Positions 1-9,146 of a DNA stretch of 64,000 nt are shown here, in pieces. This DNA is from Thamnaconus septentrionalis (lineage: Eukaryota; Chordata; Actinopteri; Tetraodontiformes; Monacanthidae). Within the stretch, counting starts at the first letter, position 1, and every line of letters starts with the position of its first letter. The notes below the pieces were generated by a model that was given only the letters and a program-made list of their open reading frames with translations, was not told the origin of the DNA and made no database searches. The translations under genes and the position numbers were made by a program. The stretch is from the NCBI GenBank assembly GCA_009823395.1, contig CM020509.1:21613501-21677500 (forward strand), written 5' to 3'.

Positions 1-2908
1 GTGCTTTCTGGTCATACCAGGTCTTCTGTTTTCTCTGCGCCTCCCGCAGGTTGACCTCTGCTTCCTCCTGATATTCCGCCAGTCGGTTTCTCATCTCCAG
101 CACATACTGTACCACGCTCCGGTCACTCTGGGAGGTGGACGGAGCCTCCCAGCCCTTTCTCAGTGGGTCCAAGGGGGCCTGGACGTTCCACCCGTAGAGC
201 AACTCGGGTGTGAAGGGGGAAAAACCTGTGGAGGCCTGTGGAACTTCTCTGTAGGCAAAAAGCAGAAATGGTAACCAACGGTCCCAGTCCTTGCCTGTGT
301 CGTTTACAAACTTTTTCAGCATCCTCTTTAACGTCTGGTTGAATCTTTCCACAAGGCCATCAGTCTGTGGATGGTAGGGCGTGGTTTTAATGGTTGTGAT
401 TCCCAGTTGTTTGTGAAAGAGCTGCATTAACATGGCAGTGAAGTTGGTTCCCTGATCTGTCAGAATTTCATCAGGTACTCCAACTCGGGAGAACAGCCGA
501 ACCAGGGCACGCATGACCGCTGGAACAGTAATGGTCCGAAGGGGAAAAGCCTCGGGAAAGCGGGTGGCGTAGTCACACACTACCAGAATATACTGGTGAC
601 CACCACTGCTCTTCACCAGCGGCCCCACAATGTCCATGGCAATCCTGCGGAAAGGAGTGGAGACAATCGGAAGTGGCTGCAGAAAAGCTCTGTCAGATCT
701 TCGAACAATGCCGGTTTTCTGACAGGTTGGACATGTGCTGCAATATTTTTGTATGTCTGTGTACATGGAGGGCCAATAAAAACGAGCACTGACTCGTATA
801 TATGTTTTGTGACGGCCAAGGTGCCCTGCCCAGGGAAATGTATGTGCTAGATGCATGACAAGCGACCTACAATCTGCAGGTACCACAAGACATTTGTGTT
901 CTTCATTGGCAGCATAAAGTACATTATTATCAATAACAAATCTTTCTCTCCCCAAACATTTCCCCACTGGTCCATCTAACACTTTGGCAAACAGCGTTTT
1001 CAATGTTTCATCCCCCCTTTGTAACACAGAGATATTGTCAGGCACTTCCCACATGCTGTTGAATGATGCCTTTCCCTTTTCAGGGTCTGGCAGCTTAAGT
1101 TTTTTCTCAAAGCGCCGTTGGCGTCTGGATTTTCTTGGCCCCTTCGTTCCACCCTCACACAGACTACTGTCAAGGTCTGGGAGTGGTTGAACACCGGCTT
1201 TCGCCTGGGCTCTGGTGACTACAGGGCAAACCACATTCATACATACATCCCCACGTTCCCCAGAGTCAATCCCCTCAGCCTGATCAGTTTCAAGTAGCAA
1301 ATCCAGTAGAATTGGCAAGTCCCAACCAAGCACCGCACCCACTGGTAAGCCCTCTACCACCCCCACAGTTATCAAGTAGGATTGTTCATTAATAACAGCA
1401 GTCACATCGGCCTTTGGGTAGAGCCGTTCATCTCCATGTACGCACAAAATGTTCTCTTGTCTTTTATAATCCACAGTGCCTACTGGAACCAGATTGTGCT
1501 TGACCAGGGACATGAAGCTTCCACTGTCTAACAGAGCAGTGACCTGCTGTCCATTTATTGTCACAGTTTTGTATCGGTGCAGTGTGGTGGCTTCACGTGA
1601 ACGCACCTCCGGCCGGGGAGCATAACAGGAGCCACTGAACTTAGCTTTGCGCACGGGACACACAGAAGCTTTATGGCCAGGTTGCTGACAATAAAAACAA
1701 ACGATTTCCTTACCCAGCGCTTGATGGTTTGGGCCCAGGCTGTTACCTGAGAGCTCCTGCTTACTCTCCCTTCTTGCCAGTCGAGGGTGCGGTGGTAAAG
1801 TTGCCGGTCGGTGGGTCACACTGAAGGAACGTGCCGCAGTCGGTCCCCCTCTCCGAGCATTGATGTATTGTAGGGCCAACTTGGCAGCTTCCAGTCCTCC
1901 GGTTGGCTCATGCTCCTTTACCCAGGTTCTCACGTCAGGCTGAAGCACACAAAGTAGCTGCTCCAAGATGATGGCTTCCCCAATGGCCTCCTTGGAATGC
2001 TGCTCCGGCCGGATCCAGCGTCGGAAGAGGCCCCGAAGTCGGTGGTAGGTCTCAGTTGGATTCTCCCCAGGTGGGACGGCTGTGGACCTGAACTGCTGCC
2101 GATATGTTTCGGGAGAGATGTCAAACTTTGCCAGCAACGCAGCTTTCAGGTCAACATAGCAGTGGGCTCTCTCCTCATCCATCGCTGAGTAGGCCTCCAA
2201 TGCCTTCCCAGATAGCAGTGGAACGAGACGACACGCCCACTCTCGCTCAGGCCATCTCCACGTTTTGGCAATTTGCTCAAACCGCAGCAAATAGTTTTCA
2301 ATATCCTCATCCACCTGGTATAACGGGATTTTCGGCTCGCTTCTAGGTCTCCATTCTGGGCTGGACTGACCCAACCTGGCCCCAGGGTCCGGAAGCTGGA
2401 AAGAAACTTCCCCTGACAGTGCGTCCTGTTGCACCCGTCGGGGAGCTGGTGTTGGCAGCTCAAGCCTGGGACTAGCTGCAGTCAGCGTGCTTGGTGTTGC
2501 CAGGGTGCTTCGTGGCTCCGTTCCACGCAGCGCTGGAACTGTGGTGACATTCGGCGGTACTGGTGGAGGTAACTGTTCAGTTTTGGTAAGAGAGGCTCTC
2601 AAACCCTGGAACTCTGCCAGCATTTTTTCCTCTCTCCGATGCTGTACTGCCAAGAAGTCTTTAAGGAGGGTAAGCAGCTCACCCCCTGGTTCGCTTGCGG
2701 CTGCAGCGCCTGCGGCTGCAGCGCCTGCCATGGCTCCTTGGACCAACCTGGTCTCTTCCTCAGACTCATCCTCTGATGAGACGAGTGACTCCCAGGCTGG
2801 ATTCACTTCTGCAGCTGCTCTCAGTGCCTGCAGTCGCTGCTTCTGAGACCGCAGACCAGTGCGTCTTGGAAGATGGTAAATTTTCCTCCGACTAGCCATC
2901 CCACTCAT
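1..2908 (-). CDS. Gmr1-like Ty3/gypsy gag-protease-integrase polyprotein, 3' part outside window
   Basis: A single open minus-strand frame runs from ATG at 2908 off the window edge at base 1, about 969 codons with no stop. Gag has a SCAN/capsid-like region at about residues 195-320 and a CCHC knuckle (C404, C407, H412, C417). An aspartic protease motif with D461-S-G follows. Next comes integrase directly: an HHCC zinc-binding segment, then D759, D818 and E854, with exact D-x35-E spacing. No reverse transcriptase lies between protease and integrase. That order is known from Gmr1-like deuterostome Ty3/gypsy elements, in which RT-RNase H follows integrase, so RT is expected left of the window. 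The second ATG at 2899 has a stronger Kozak context and may be the true start, because 2908 lies in the putative primer site. The frame looks intact, so this copy may be young. Confidence 0.9.
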   Translation of the reverse strand, partial: MSGMASRRKIYHLPRRTGLRSQKQRLQALRAAAEVNPAWESLVSSEDESEEETRLVQGAMAGAAAAGAAAASEPGGELLTLLKDFLAVQHRREEKMLAEFQGLRASLTKTEQLPPPVPPNVTTVPALRGTEPRSTLATPSTLTAASPRLELPTPAPRRVQQDALSGEVSFQLPDPGARLGQSSPEWRPRSEPKIPLYQVDEDIENYLLRFEQIAKTWRWPEREWACRLVPLLSGKALEAYSAMDEERAHCYVDLKAALLAKFDISPETYRQQFRSTAVPPGENPTETYHRLRGLFRRWIRPEQHSKEAIGEAIILEQLLCVLQPDVRTWVKEHEPTGGLEAAKLALQYINARRGGPTAARSFSVTHRPATLPPHPRLARRESKQELSGNSLGPNHQALGKEIVCFYCQQPGHKASVCPVRKAKFSGSCYAPRPEVRSREATTLHRYKTVTINGQQVTALLDSGSFMSLVKHNLVPVGTVDYKRQENILCVHGDERLYPKADVTAVINEQSYLITVGVVEGLPVGAVLGWDLPILLDLLLETDQAEGIDSGERGDVCMNVVCPVVTRAQAKAGVQPLPDLDSSLCEGGTKGPRKSRRQRRFEKKLKLPDPEKGKASFNSMWEVPDNISVLQRGDETLKTLFAKVLDGPVGKCLGRERFVIDNNVLYAANEEHKCLVVPADCRSLVMHLAHTFPWAGHLGRHKTYIRVSARFYWPSMYTDIQKYCSTCPTCQKTGIVRRSDRAFLQPLPIVSTPFRRIAMDIVGPLVKSSGGHQYILVVCDYATRFPEAFPLRTITVPAVMRALVRLFSRVGVPDEILTDQGTNFTAMLMQLFHKQLGITTIKTTPYHPQTDGLVERFNQTLKRMLKKFVNDTGKDWDRWLPFLLFAYREVPQASTGFSPFTPELLYGWNVQAPLDPLRKGWEAPSTSQSDRSVVQYVLEMRNRLAEYQEEAEVNLREAQRKQKTWYDQKA

Positions 2909-2915
2909 GACACCA
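2898..2915 (-). promoter_or_regulatory. Putative tRNA primer binding site of the Gmr1-like element
   Basis: The minus-strand sequence TGGTGTCATGAGTGGGAT begins two bases inside the proposed 5' LTR end and starts with TGG, as primer sites usually do. I did not assign the priming tRNA. It overlaps the first ATG of the gag frame. Confidence 0.4.
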
Positions 2916-2917
2916 TA

Positions 2918-3236
2918 TGTTACGTGGGATCTTTGAAGGACAAAAAAAACAAATAGAAAGATGGCATAGTCGAGGAGTTGCTTGGAATTTATTCGAAGCT
3001 TGAACAATATCTGAAAATTGGACAACGGACAAATTCAAAACGGACAGGAAAAAACAAATACAGCTGAGGAGCTCTGCTTCAGCTCACCGCAGCTCAACAC
3101 TGTCTGCTACTGCCAGAACAGCCACCTTTTAAAGGTAAAGCTCCTCCCCTGAGCCAGGTGACCAATCAATTAGATAATCAACGCGAATTATGCCGTTAAA
3201 TCAACCATAATCACCTTACAATATAGTTTACCAACA
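2918..3236 (-). repeat. 5' LTR of the Gmr1-like element
   Basis: On the minus strand this 319-bp stretch begins TGTTGG and ends GTAACA, so it has TG...CA termini with a short inverted repeat. It sits immediately upstream of the gag frame and contains an AATAAA signal (forward positions near 2981-2986). The partner LTR is outside the window, so the boundaries rest on the termini alone. Confidence 0.6.
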
Positions 3237-3602
3237 GAAAACTGAAATGTCAACCGTACAATGGTCTTATATAAACATGAAAACAAAAACAATTGCTCAT
3301 AAATCCCAAAAAATCCGATCACATTGAGAACAGGCCCCGCCCAGGGACTGCATATAATGCTGGGGAATCCTTTGCATCTGTTTGATGAGTGACACCTGCG
3401 GAAGTGGGCATTGCAGGCAAGTAAATGTATGTATGCGCGTGGGGCTTACAGCATTACAGGGACCAAGTGTGCACCCTAGGTCTCGCTGCCAAGCTGTGAA
3501 CAGAAAAAAAAAGAATCTTTAACATTTAGAAATGTAAAACAAGCTGAGGGAAAACTAGTGTGGCGTGTGTGTGTGTGTGTGTGCGCATGTGTGTGTGTGT
3601 GT
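3237..3602. other. Short interval without a gene, ending in a (GT)n microsatellite
   Basis: No coding or RNA feature was seen in 3237-3563. Positions 3564-3602 are an interrupted GT/GC microsatellite that directly abuts the truncated retroelement to its right, so the truncation point lies at a simple repeat. Confidence 0.6.
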
Positions 3603-4689
3603 TTTATCCGGTGCGCCACACGCTGGGAGTGAGTGTGCCCCGTCACAGCGTACTACATCACCACGTTGGACCTGTGTAAAGGCTACTGGCAGGTGCCTTT
3701 GGCACAGGAGGCCAGGCCTTACACAGCCTTCCGGACCCCTCAGGGACTTTTCCAGTTTGTAGTCATGCCCTTTGGATTACAGGGAGCACCAGCCAGCTTC
3801 CAGAGGCTGATGGACATTGTGCTGGCTGGTACGGACTCCTTCGCGGCCGCCTACCTGGATGACGTGGTGGTGTACAGCGCCACCTGGGAGGACCATCTGC
3901 GTCATCTGGGGGAGGTCTTGCATCCAGCAGGCAGGCCTGACCATTCACCCACAGAAGTGCACACTGGCGAAGGAGGAGGTGCGTTACCTTGGCCATGTGC
4001 TGGGCCGGGGTGTGATCCGGCCACAGAAGGACAAGGTGCAGGCGGTGCTGGACTGCCCGAGGCCCCGGCCCAAGAAGGACGTCCGGTCTTTCCTGGGTCT
4101 GGTGGGCTGGTACCGCCGGTTTGTGCCGGACATGGCCCGGCGGGCTGCACCATTGTCCGACCTGACCCGGAAATCGGGCTCCTCCCAGGTCCAGTGGGGG
4201 GAGGAACAGGAACGAGCATTCCAGGACTTGAAGGGAGCCCTTTGCAAGGATCCGGTGCTCCAGAGCCCTGACTTCGGGGAGCCCTTCACTGTCCAGACTG
4301 ATGCCTCGGGGGTCGGCCTTGGGGCAGTGCTGCTTCAGGGTGAGGGGGACAACCAGAAGCCGGTGGTGTTCATCAGCCGCAAACTGTTTCCTCGGGAGAC
4401 CGGGTACGCAGCGGTGGAGCTGGAGTGCCTTGCGGTGAAGTGGGCACTGGACACTTTGAAGTACTACGTGCTGGGGAGAGACTTTACGCTGGAGACCGAC
4501 CACCGCGCCTTGCAGTGGCTGGGCCGCATGAAGGACTCCAACGCACGTGTTACCCGCTGGTTCCTAGCATTGCAACCGTACCGCTTTACGGTGAAGTACC
4601 GGGCGGGGGCCCAGAACACAGTGGCAGACTTCCTGTCTCGCCACCCTGTTGGCGAGACTCCAGAAGGGGAGGGAAATGTGAGAAAGTGA
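3603..4689 (+). pseudogene. Ty3/gypsy reverse transcriptase-RNase H fragment, 5'-truncated and frameshifted
   Basis: The first frame reads RT palm motifs including YLDD at 3852-3863. Near 3915-3925 the frame shifts, and the second frame continues through the RT thumb and RNase H (TDAS near 4300, an ELECLAVKWAL helix, ETDHRAL near 4495) to a stop at 4687-4689. After RNase H there is no integrase. A purine tract and an LTR-like stretch follow at once, which again fits the Gmr1 order with RT-RNase H last. The 5' end is cut at the GT repeat. The LTR differs from that at 2918-3236, so this is a different family. Confidence 0.85.
4635..4658. other. Perfect 9-bp stem, 6-base loop hairpin before the pol stop
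   Basis: GTCTCGCCA is followed six bases later by its exact complement. It lies in the last codons of the RNase H frame, just upstream of the purine tract. It may be chance. Confidence 0.3.
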
Positions 4690-5367
4690 GCGATCTCCGC
4701 CTCCCCTTCTCACTGTCTCCCCCACGAGGACGCGGCGGTGTGGCGTTGCCCACTGCTCCATCATCTCCCACCATCTTCTGTTCTACCCAAGACACTATGC
4801 TGCTCAAACACATCTCACCTGCATCCGTTTGGTCCCGGTCAGCTCCGCTGCTCCGGGTGAGCGCGCCGCTGCAGGGGTGGGGTTTTATGGGCGCCAGGCT
4901 AAGTGGCGTAGCCCATTGCTGTCAAGGGGTGTTGGTTTTGTTTGAATTGATGATTAAGGGGATAATGTAGGGTTTATTTGTATTTAAGGGTTTGTATGTT
5001 TAGGGGGTAGTATGTTGTGTTTATTGAAGGGTGTATTTCTTTGTGTTATTGGTTTTGTTTGCAATGTTTTTTTTTTGCAAGGTCCCCACGGTTAGTGTGT
5101 GGCCCAATTGGTCACAGGCGGCTGGTGGATATAAAGAGGGCTCATTTTTGTGTGGGAAGGGGAACGGGCTAGTCTGTTGTGAGACTAGGGGACCGAGAAA
5201 CCTGTTTCCCTGTTGCGGTATTTATGGGGTTTTTTTTTGAGTTAACGGAATAAAGTTTTTTTTGTCCTGTATTTGACGCTGCCTGCCTCCTCCTTCGACT
5301 CCACCACCTCAATCCGGTCGGCCCAGATCCCCTTTTTCGTGGGGAGGCCACTTTGCCCCTCCACACA
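4678..5367 (+). repeat. Putative 3' LTR of the plus-strand RT-RNase H fragment
   Basis: It starts TGTG just after a purine-rich tract (about 4664-4677) and ends CACACA at 5367. It contains TATAAAG at 5131-5137 and AATAAA at 5249-5254. Its right end falls exactly where pol homology of the neighbouring minus-strand gypsy element begins, which supports the boundary. No second copy is present to confirm it. Confidence 0.5.
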
Positions 5368-8217
5368 AAGCATGGCAAGGCATCAACATGTTGCGATGGA
5401 GAATTCTGCCCCTCCCTGTTCCTTGTTCAGGTTTTACCTCATACACTGGGTGGTTTTCCCCCTTTTGAGAGACAACAATGTGGATTTGTTCTTCCCAGTG
5501 TGAGCACAGTTTCCCAGGCCCCCCACGCTCTGACATGTTTCTTACAAGAACCCTGTCACCTGGAAAAAGCACTGAGCTTTGCCGCTTTTGGTCATAGTTA
5601 ATTTTTCCTCTTGCCGTAGTCTTTTTGATTGTTTTTGTTGCAATGTCATACGCTTCTTTCATTTGTTGTTGCCATTTTTGAGCGTATTGCTGCTGTGACT
5701 TATATCCTTCCTCCTCATTTATCCCAAAAATTAAATCAATTGGCAAACGGGGAAGTCTTCCAAAAAGGAAATAGAAAGGAGAAAAACCTGTTGCTTCACT
5801 AGTCGTGCAGTTATAGGCATGTACCACTTTACTCACATAGTCACTCCAGTTTCCCTTTTTCGCCTCATCCAAGGTCCTCAACATTGCTAACAGGGTACGA
5901 TTAAATCTTTCGACTGGGTTCCCCTGTGGATGGTATGGAGTAGTTCTTGAGTTGGCAATGCCACTGATCTTTTGTAACTGCCTGAACAACTGGTTCTCAA
6001 ATTCTTTGCCTTGATCGTGGTGTAATTTGCAGGAAAACCAAATTTTAAAGCAAAATCATCAAAAATCTTTGTTGCAGCAGTTTTGCCTGACTTGTTACGA
6101 GTTGGGTAGGCTTGTGCAAATTTAGTGAAGTTATCAATGATCACTAAAATATACTCATACCCTCCCCTGCTTTTTTCAAGGTGAAGATAATCGATAGAAA
6201 CCATCTGAAACGTTGCTGTTGCAGGTACATGACACATGGGTGCTCTACTTTGCACTGCAGGTTTTTTCTGAATGTTACATTTACAAACCTGAGTGATGAA
6301 AAATGCAATATCATTTTGCATCCTAGGCCAATAAAATCTGTTTCTAGCCAAATGCAAAACCCGTTCCACCCCCAGGTGACCCATTTCACAGTGCAGGTAC
6401 TTCACGATTTGCACGATTTGAGTACAGGTTGCTGTTTTACGTTTCAACAGACCCTCTTGAGAAACGAAAAGTCTTTTCCATTCGTGCAACAGTTGCGTAG
6501 CTTTTGCTGTTTTCGTGTTCATGACCCATTTGTTTGGTTTCTCGCCCAACTTCTTCAGTTCAATTACATGGGATATGACAGGATCTTGCAGTTGTGCTTG
6601 CAGTAGCTCATGAGGTGTTACTTGTATATCTGGCTGACTATCTGTAGTCATTTCATGGGCAAGTGGGCTACAGCTAATAGCTGAAATCCAATCCACTTCA
6701 CACTGCTGTTGGTTTTGAACTGCACTAAATATTGCACCAAGCACTTCAGGTGAACACTGCTCTGTGCACTCACTTATGAAGGAGTCCATGCTCACCGGCG
6801 TGCGGGATAGGAAGTCTGCGTCAGTGTTGGATTTTCCTGGACGATATTTCAGGGTGATGTTGAAATCAGCCAGCTCTGACACCCAGCGATGTCCTGTCAC
6901 ATTCAGTTTAGCTGTACTTAACACATAAGTTACAGGATTGTTATCACTGTATACTGTCACAGAGGGAGCATAAAACAAATAATCTCGAAACCTTTCTGTG
7001 ACAGCCCACTTAAGTACTAAAAACTCTAGCTTCCCTGAATGTAATCTATAGTTTTTTTCTGCTGGTGTCAAAGTTCGTGAGCCGTATCCGATTACTCTGA
7101 GTTTCCCGTCCTGTCTCTTATATAAAACAGCCCTGAGACCCTGTTCTGAGGCGTCAATGTGCAGAATGAATGGATCCTCAAACCTTGGATAAGCCATTAC
7201 AGGAGGGTTAGTTAAAACATCAACTAAATAGTCCAAAGCTTTCTGGTGAGTATCAGGCCACACTATCTTTTGGTTTGGGGGAAGCTGTCCTACCTTTGCT
7301 GACAGCATGTTGGACTTTGGCTTAGGACTCAAAGCTGTATCTGCAGAGAGCAGGTCATACAAGCATTTAGCATGGCGTGAAAAGTCTTGTATATAACTTC
7401 TGTAGTAACCTAGGAAACCAAGAAGTTTACGCAGCTCTTTGATGTTTGTAGGTGGTTTTGTTTTCAGTGCCTGCACTGCAGCTATTTCTTTATTGTCCAT
7501 TTTGTAGCCATCTGCTGAGATCACCTTTCTGACATAGCGCACCTCATTTTTAAAAAGGTCACATTTGTCTGGTCTCAGTTTAATTCCCCAGGCCTGCTGA
7601 CGTTTGAGAACTGCTTTCACGTCCTCCACATGCTGTTCAAAGGTTTTGCTGAAGACTAAAACATCATCCAAGTATGGAATGCAAATTTTGTCTCTGAGAT
7701 CTTCCAGGCTCTCTTCCATACTACGCTGGAAAGCTGAGGGTGCATTTGTGAGGCCAAATTGAATGCTGTTCCATTCATACAAACCCCATGGGGTTGTGAA
7801 CACTGTGAATTTCCTGAAGTCCTCACTGATGCTACCCTGATGGTACGCTTTGCCTTGATCTAATACAGTGAACCAAGCGTTCCCGCCAAGACCATCAAGT
7901 ATCTCTTGAATGCGTGGTATTGGATGCCTGTCTGGAATTGTCTTTTTATTCAGCCCCCTGTAGTCGATACAAAGTCTTAAACTTCCATCCCGCTTCCTCA
8001 CACACACAACTGAAGACGCATCTGGGGAGGTGGATTTACGGATGAAGCCTTTGTTTAACAGGTCCTGTAATCTTTCAGGTGCTGACTTGGGTAAAGTATG
8101 GGAGTTTTCAGCGTCCACAGCGTTAACTGGATGTTCCTGTGGGTACACTAAAAAACAATCTGTTCCTGTGGGTACACTAAAAAAACAATCTTTTATTTTC
8201 TGTATGCTTCCTATCAC
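5368..8217 (-). pseudogene. Ty3/gypsy pol (RT, RNase H, integrase) of element 1, disrupted
   Basis: From 8217 downward the frame encodes RT ([28 protein letters not shown]), RNase H ([14 protein letters not shown]) and the integrase zinc and core domains. A one-base-type frameshift lies near 6020, just before the second catalytic Asp motif (HHDQG), and the rest of integrase continues in another frame to about 5368. There the frame runs into the foreign LTR and stops at 5309. Compared with the related pol at 25311-29064, the region between protease and RT is missing, so there is an internal deletion near 8217-8271. A 29/30-bp tandem duplication (8132-8190) lies in the first codons. The track-type start is GTG; no good ATG exists there. 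Confidence 0.88.
8132..8190. repeat. 29-30 bp tandem duplication at the 5' end of the pol frame
   Basis: The unit TGTTCCTGTGGGTACACTAA plus an A-run and CAATC occurs at 8132-8160 and again at 8161-8190, differing by one A in the homopolymer. Confidence 0.9.
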
Positions 8218-8270
8218 CGTTCTAGCTGGGATTTAGATGTCATGATGGGTGGTGTTTCTCACATATATGT

Positions 8271-9092
8271 TCACTCTTGAGGAGCGGGATAGATTGACCA
8301 GCTGGTTATTTTTAGTTTTTCATCCAACGACAGGTTCTCCACTGGATCAAAAAGCACTTCAGTGTTTGCTCTGAGGTCTGTTTTGACAGAACAGCTGATG
8401 CACTTAGTTTCTCCACCTGAAATTAAAACTGATGTCCTGCCTGTTTTGACAGTGTATGCATCATCTTCATTTGTAGTGCCTTGGATCAAGTTTAACAGTG
8501 CTTCTGCCTTTCCTGTGCCTAGTCTCAGTGAATTTCTGAGCAGCGTTAATCTGTCACTGGGCTGAACCTGGTCCTCTCTGTCCCTCATGATCTCCTCAAT
8601 GGCGTTAAACCCTATGATGGGTCTTTGAGCAATGTCCTTGCTCACTAGTAATGGAACTAGTATCTCATCAGACCCTGACGTTTTTGTTTTTGGATCATAA
8701 AGACTGAGTTTAACTTCAACCCACCCCTTAAATGGAATTTCTGAGCCATTGGCTGCTCTCAAATTCAAAATTTCATCATCACTTAGCAGGTCACTGATCG
8801 GAAGGATTTTTGAATCAGGTAGGTTGTTAGACTTCCATGCTTCACTCATTATGGACACTTGTGTTCCTGTATCCCACAGGGCTTTAACCTTTATATTGTT
8901 GAGCTTGAACCAGACAAGACACTTTTTGCCAACCAACTGTGCAACTTGTTTGCGTTTTGTGATGGGTTTTTGTGACTGATAAGGTTTGTCTTTTTGTTTT
9001 AATCTTGGCTCTGCAGGTGCTTGAGAATGAAGATTGGGTGGATGTTTTGCTGTTCCCCGTTTAGCATTTGTGAGCTCTTGGTAAGTCCACAT
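8271..9092 (-). CDS. Retroviral-type aspartic protease region of gypsy element 1
   Basis: This 273-residue frame starts at ATG 9092. It holds the protease motif ALWDTGTQVSIM (DTG active site) near residues 60-75, followed by a beta-rich segment typical of retropepsins. It is in the same frame as the upstream gag but is separated from it by two in-frame TGA codons (9149-9147 and 9095-9093). The frame ends before RT, in the zone where element 1 has lost sequence. In the family the protease matures Gag and Pol inside the particle. It is part of a defective element. Confidence 0.8.
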   Translation of the reverse strand: MWTYQELTNAKRGTAKHPPNLHSQAPAEPRLKQKDKPYQSQKPITKRKQVAQLVGKKCLVWFKLNNIKVKALWDTGTQVSIMSEAWKSNNLPDSKILPISDLLSDDEILNLRAANGSEIPFKGWVEVKLSLYDPKTKTSGSDEILVPLLVSKDIAQRPIIGFNAIEEIMRDREDQVQPSDRLTLLRNSLRLGTGKAEALLNLIQGTTNEDDAYTVKTGRTSVLISGGETKCISCSVKTDLRANTEVLFDPVENLSLDEKLKITSWSIYPAPQE

Positions 9093-9146
9093 TCAGATAT
9101 GGGTCATTTTGTGACTTTGGGTTAAAGGTGGTGGCACGTCCCACAG

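Noticed and set aside
3763..4503. 246-codon minus-strand frame opposite the RT-RNase H fragment
   Set aside because: Shadow of the plus-strand coding sequence, which has RT and RNase H motifs; the minus frame has none.
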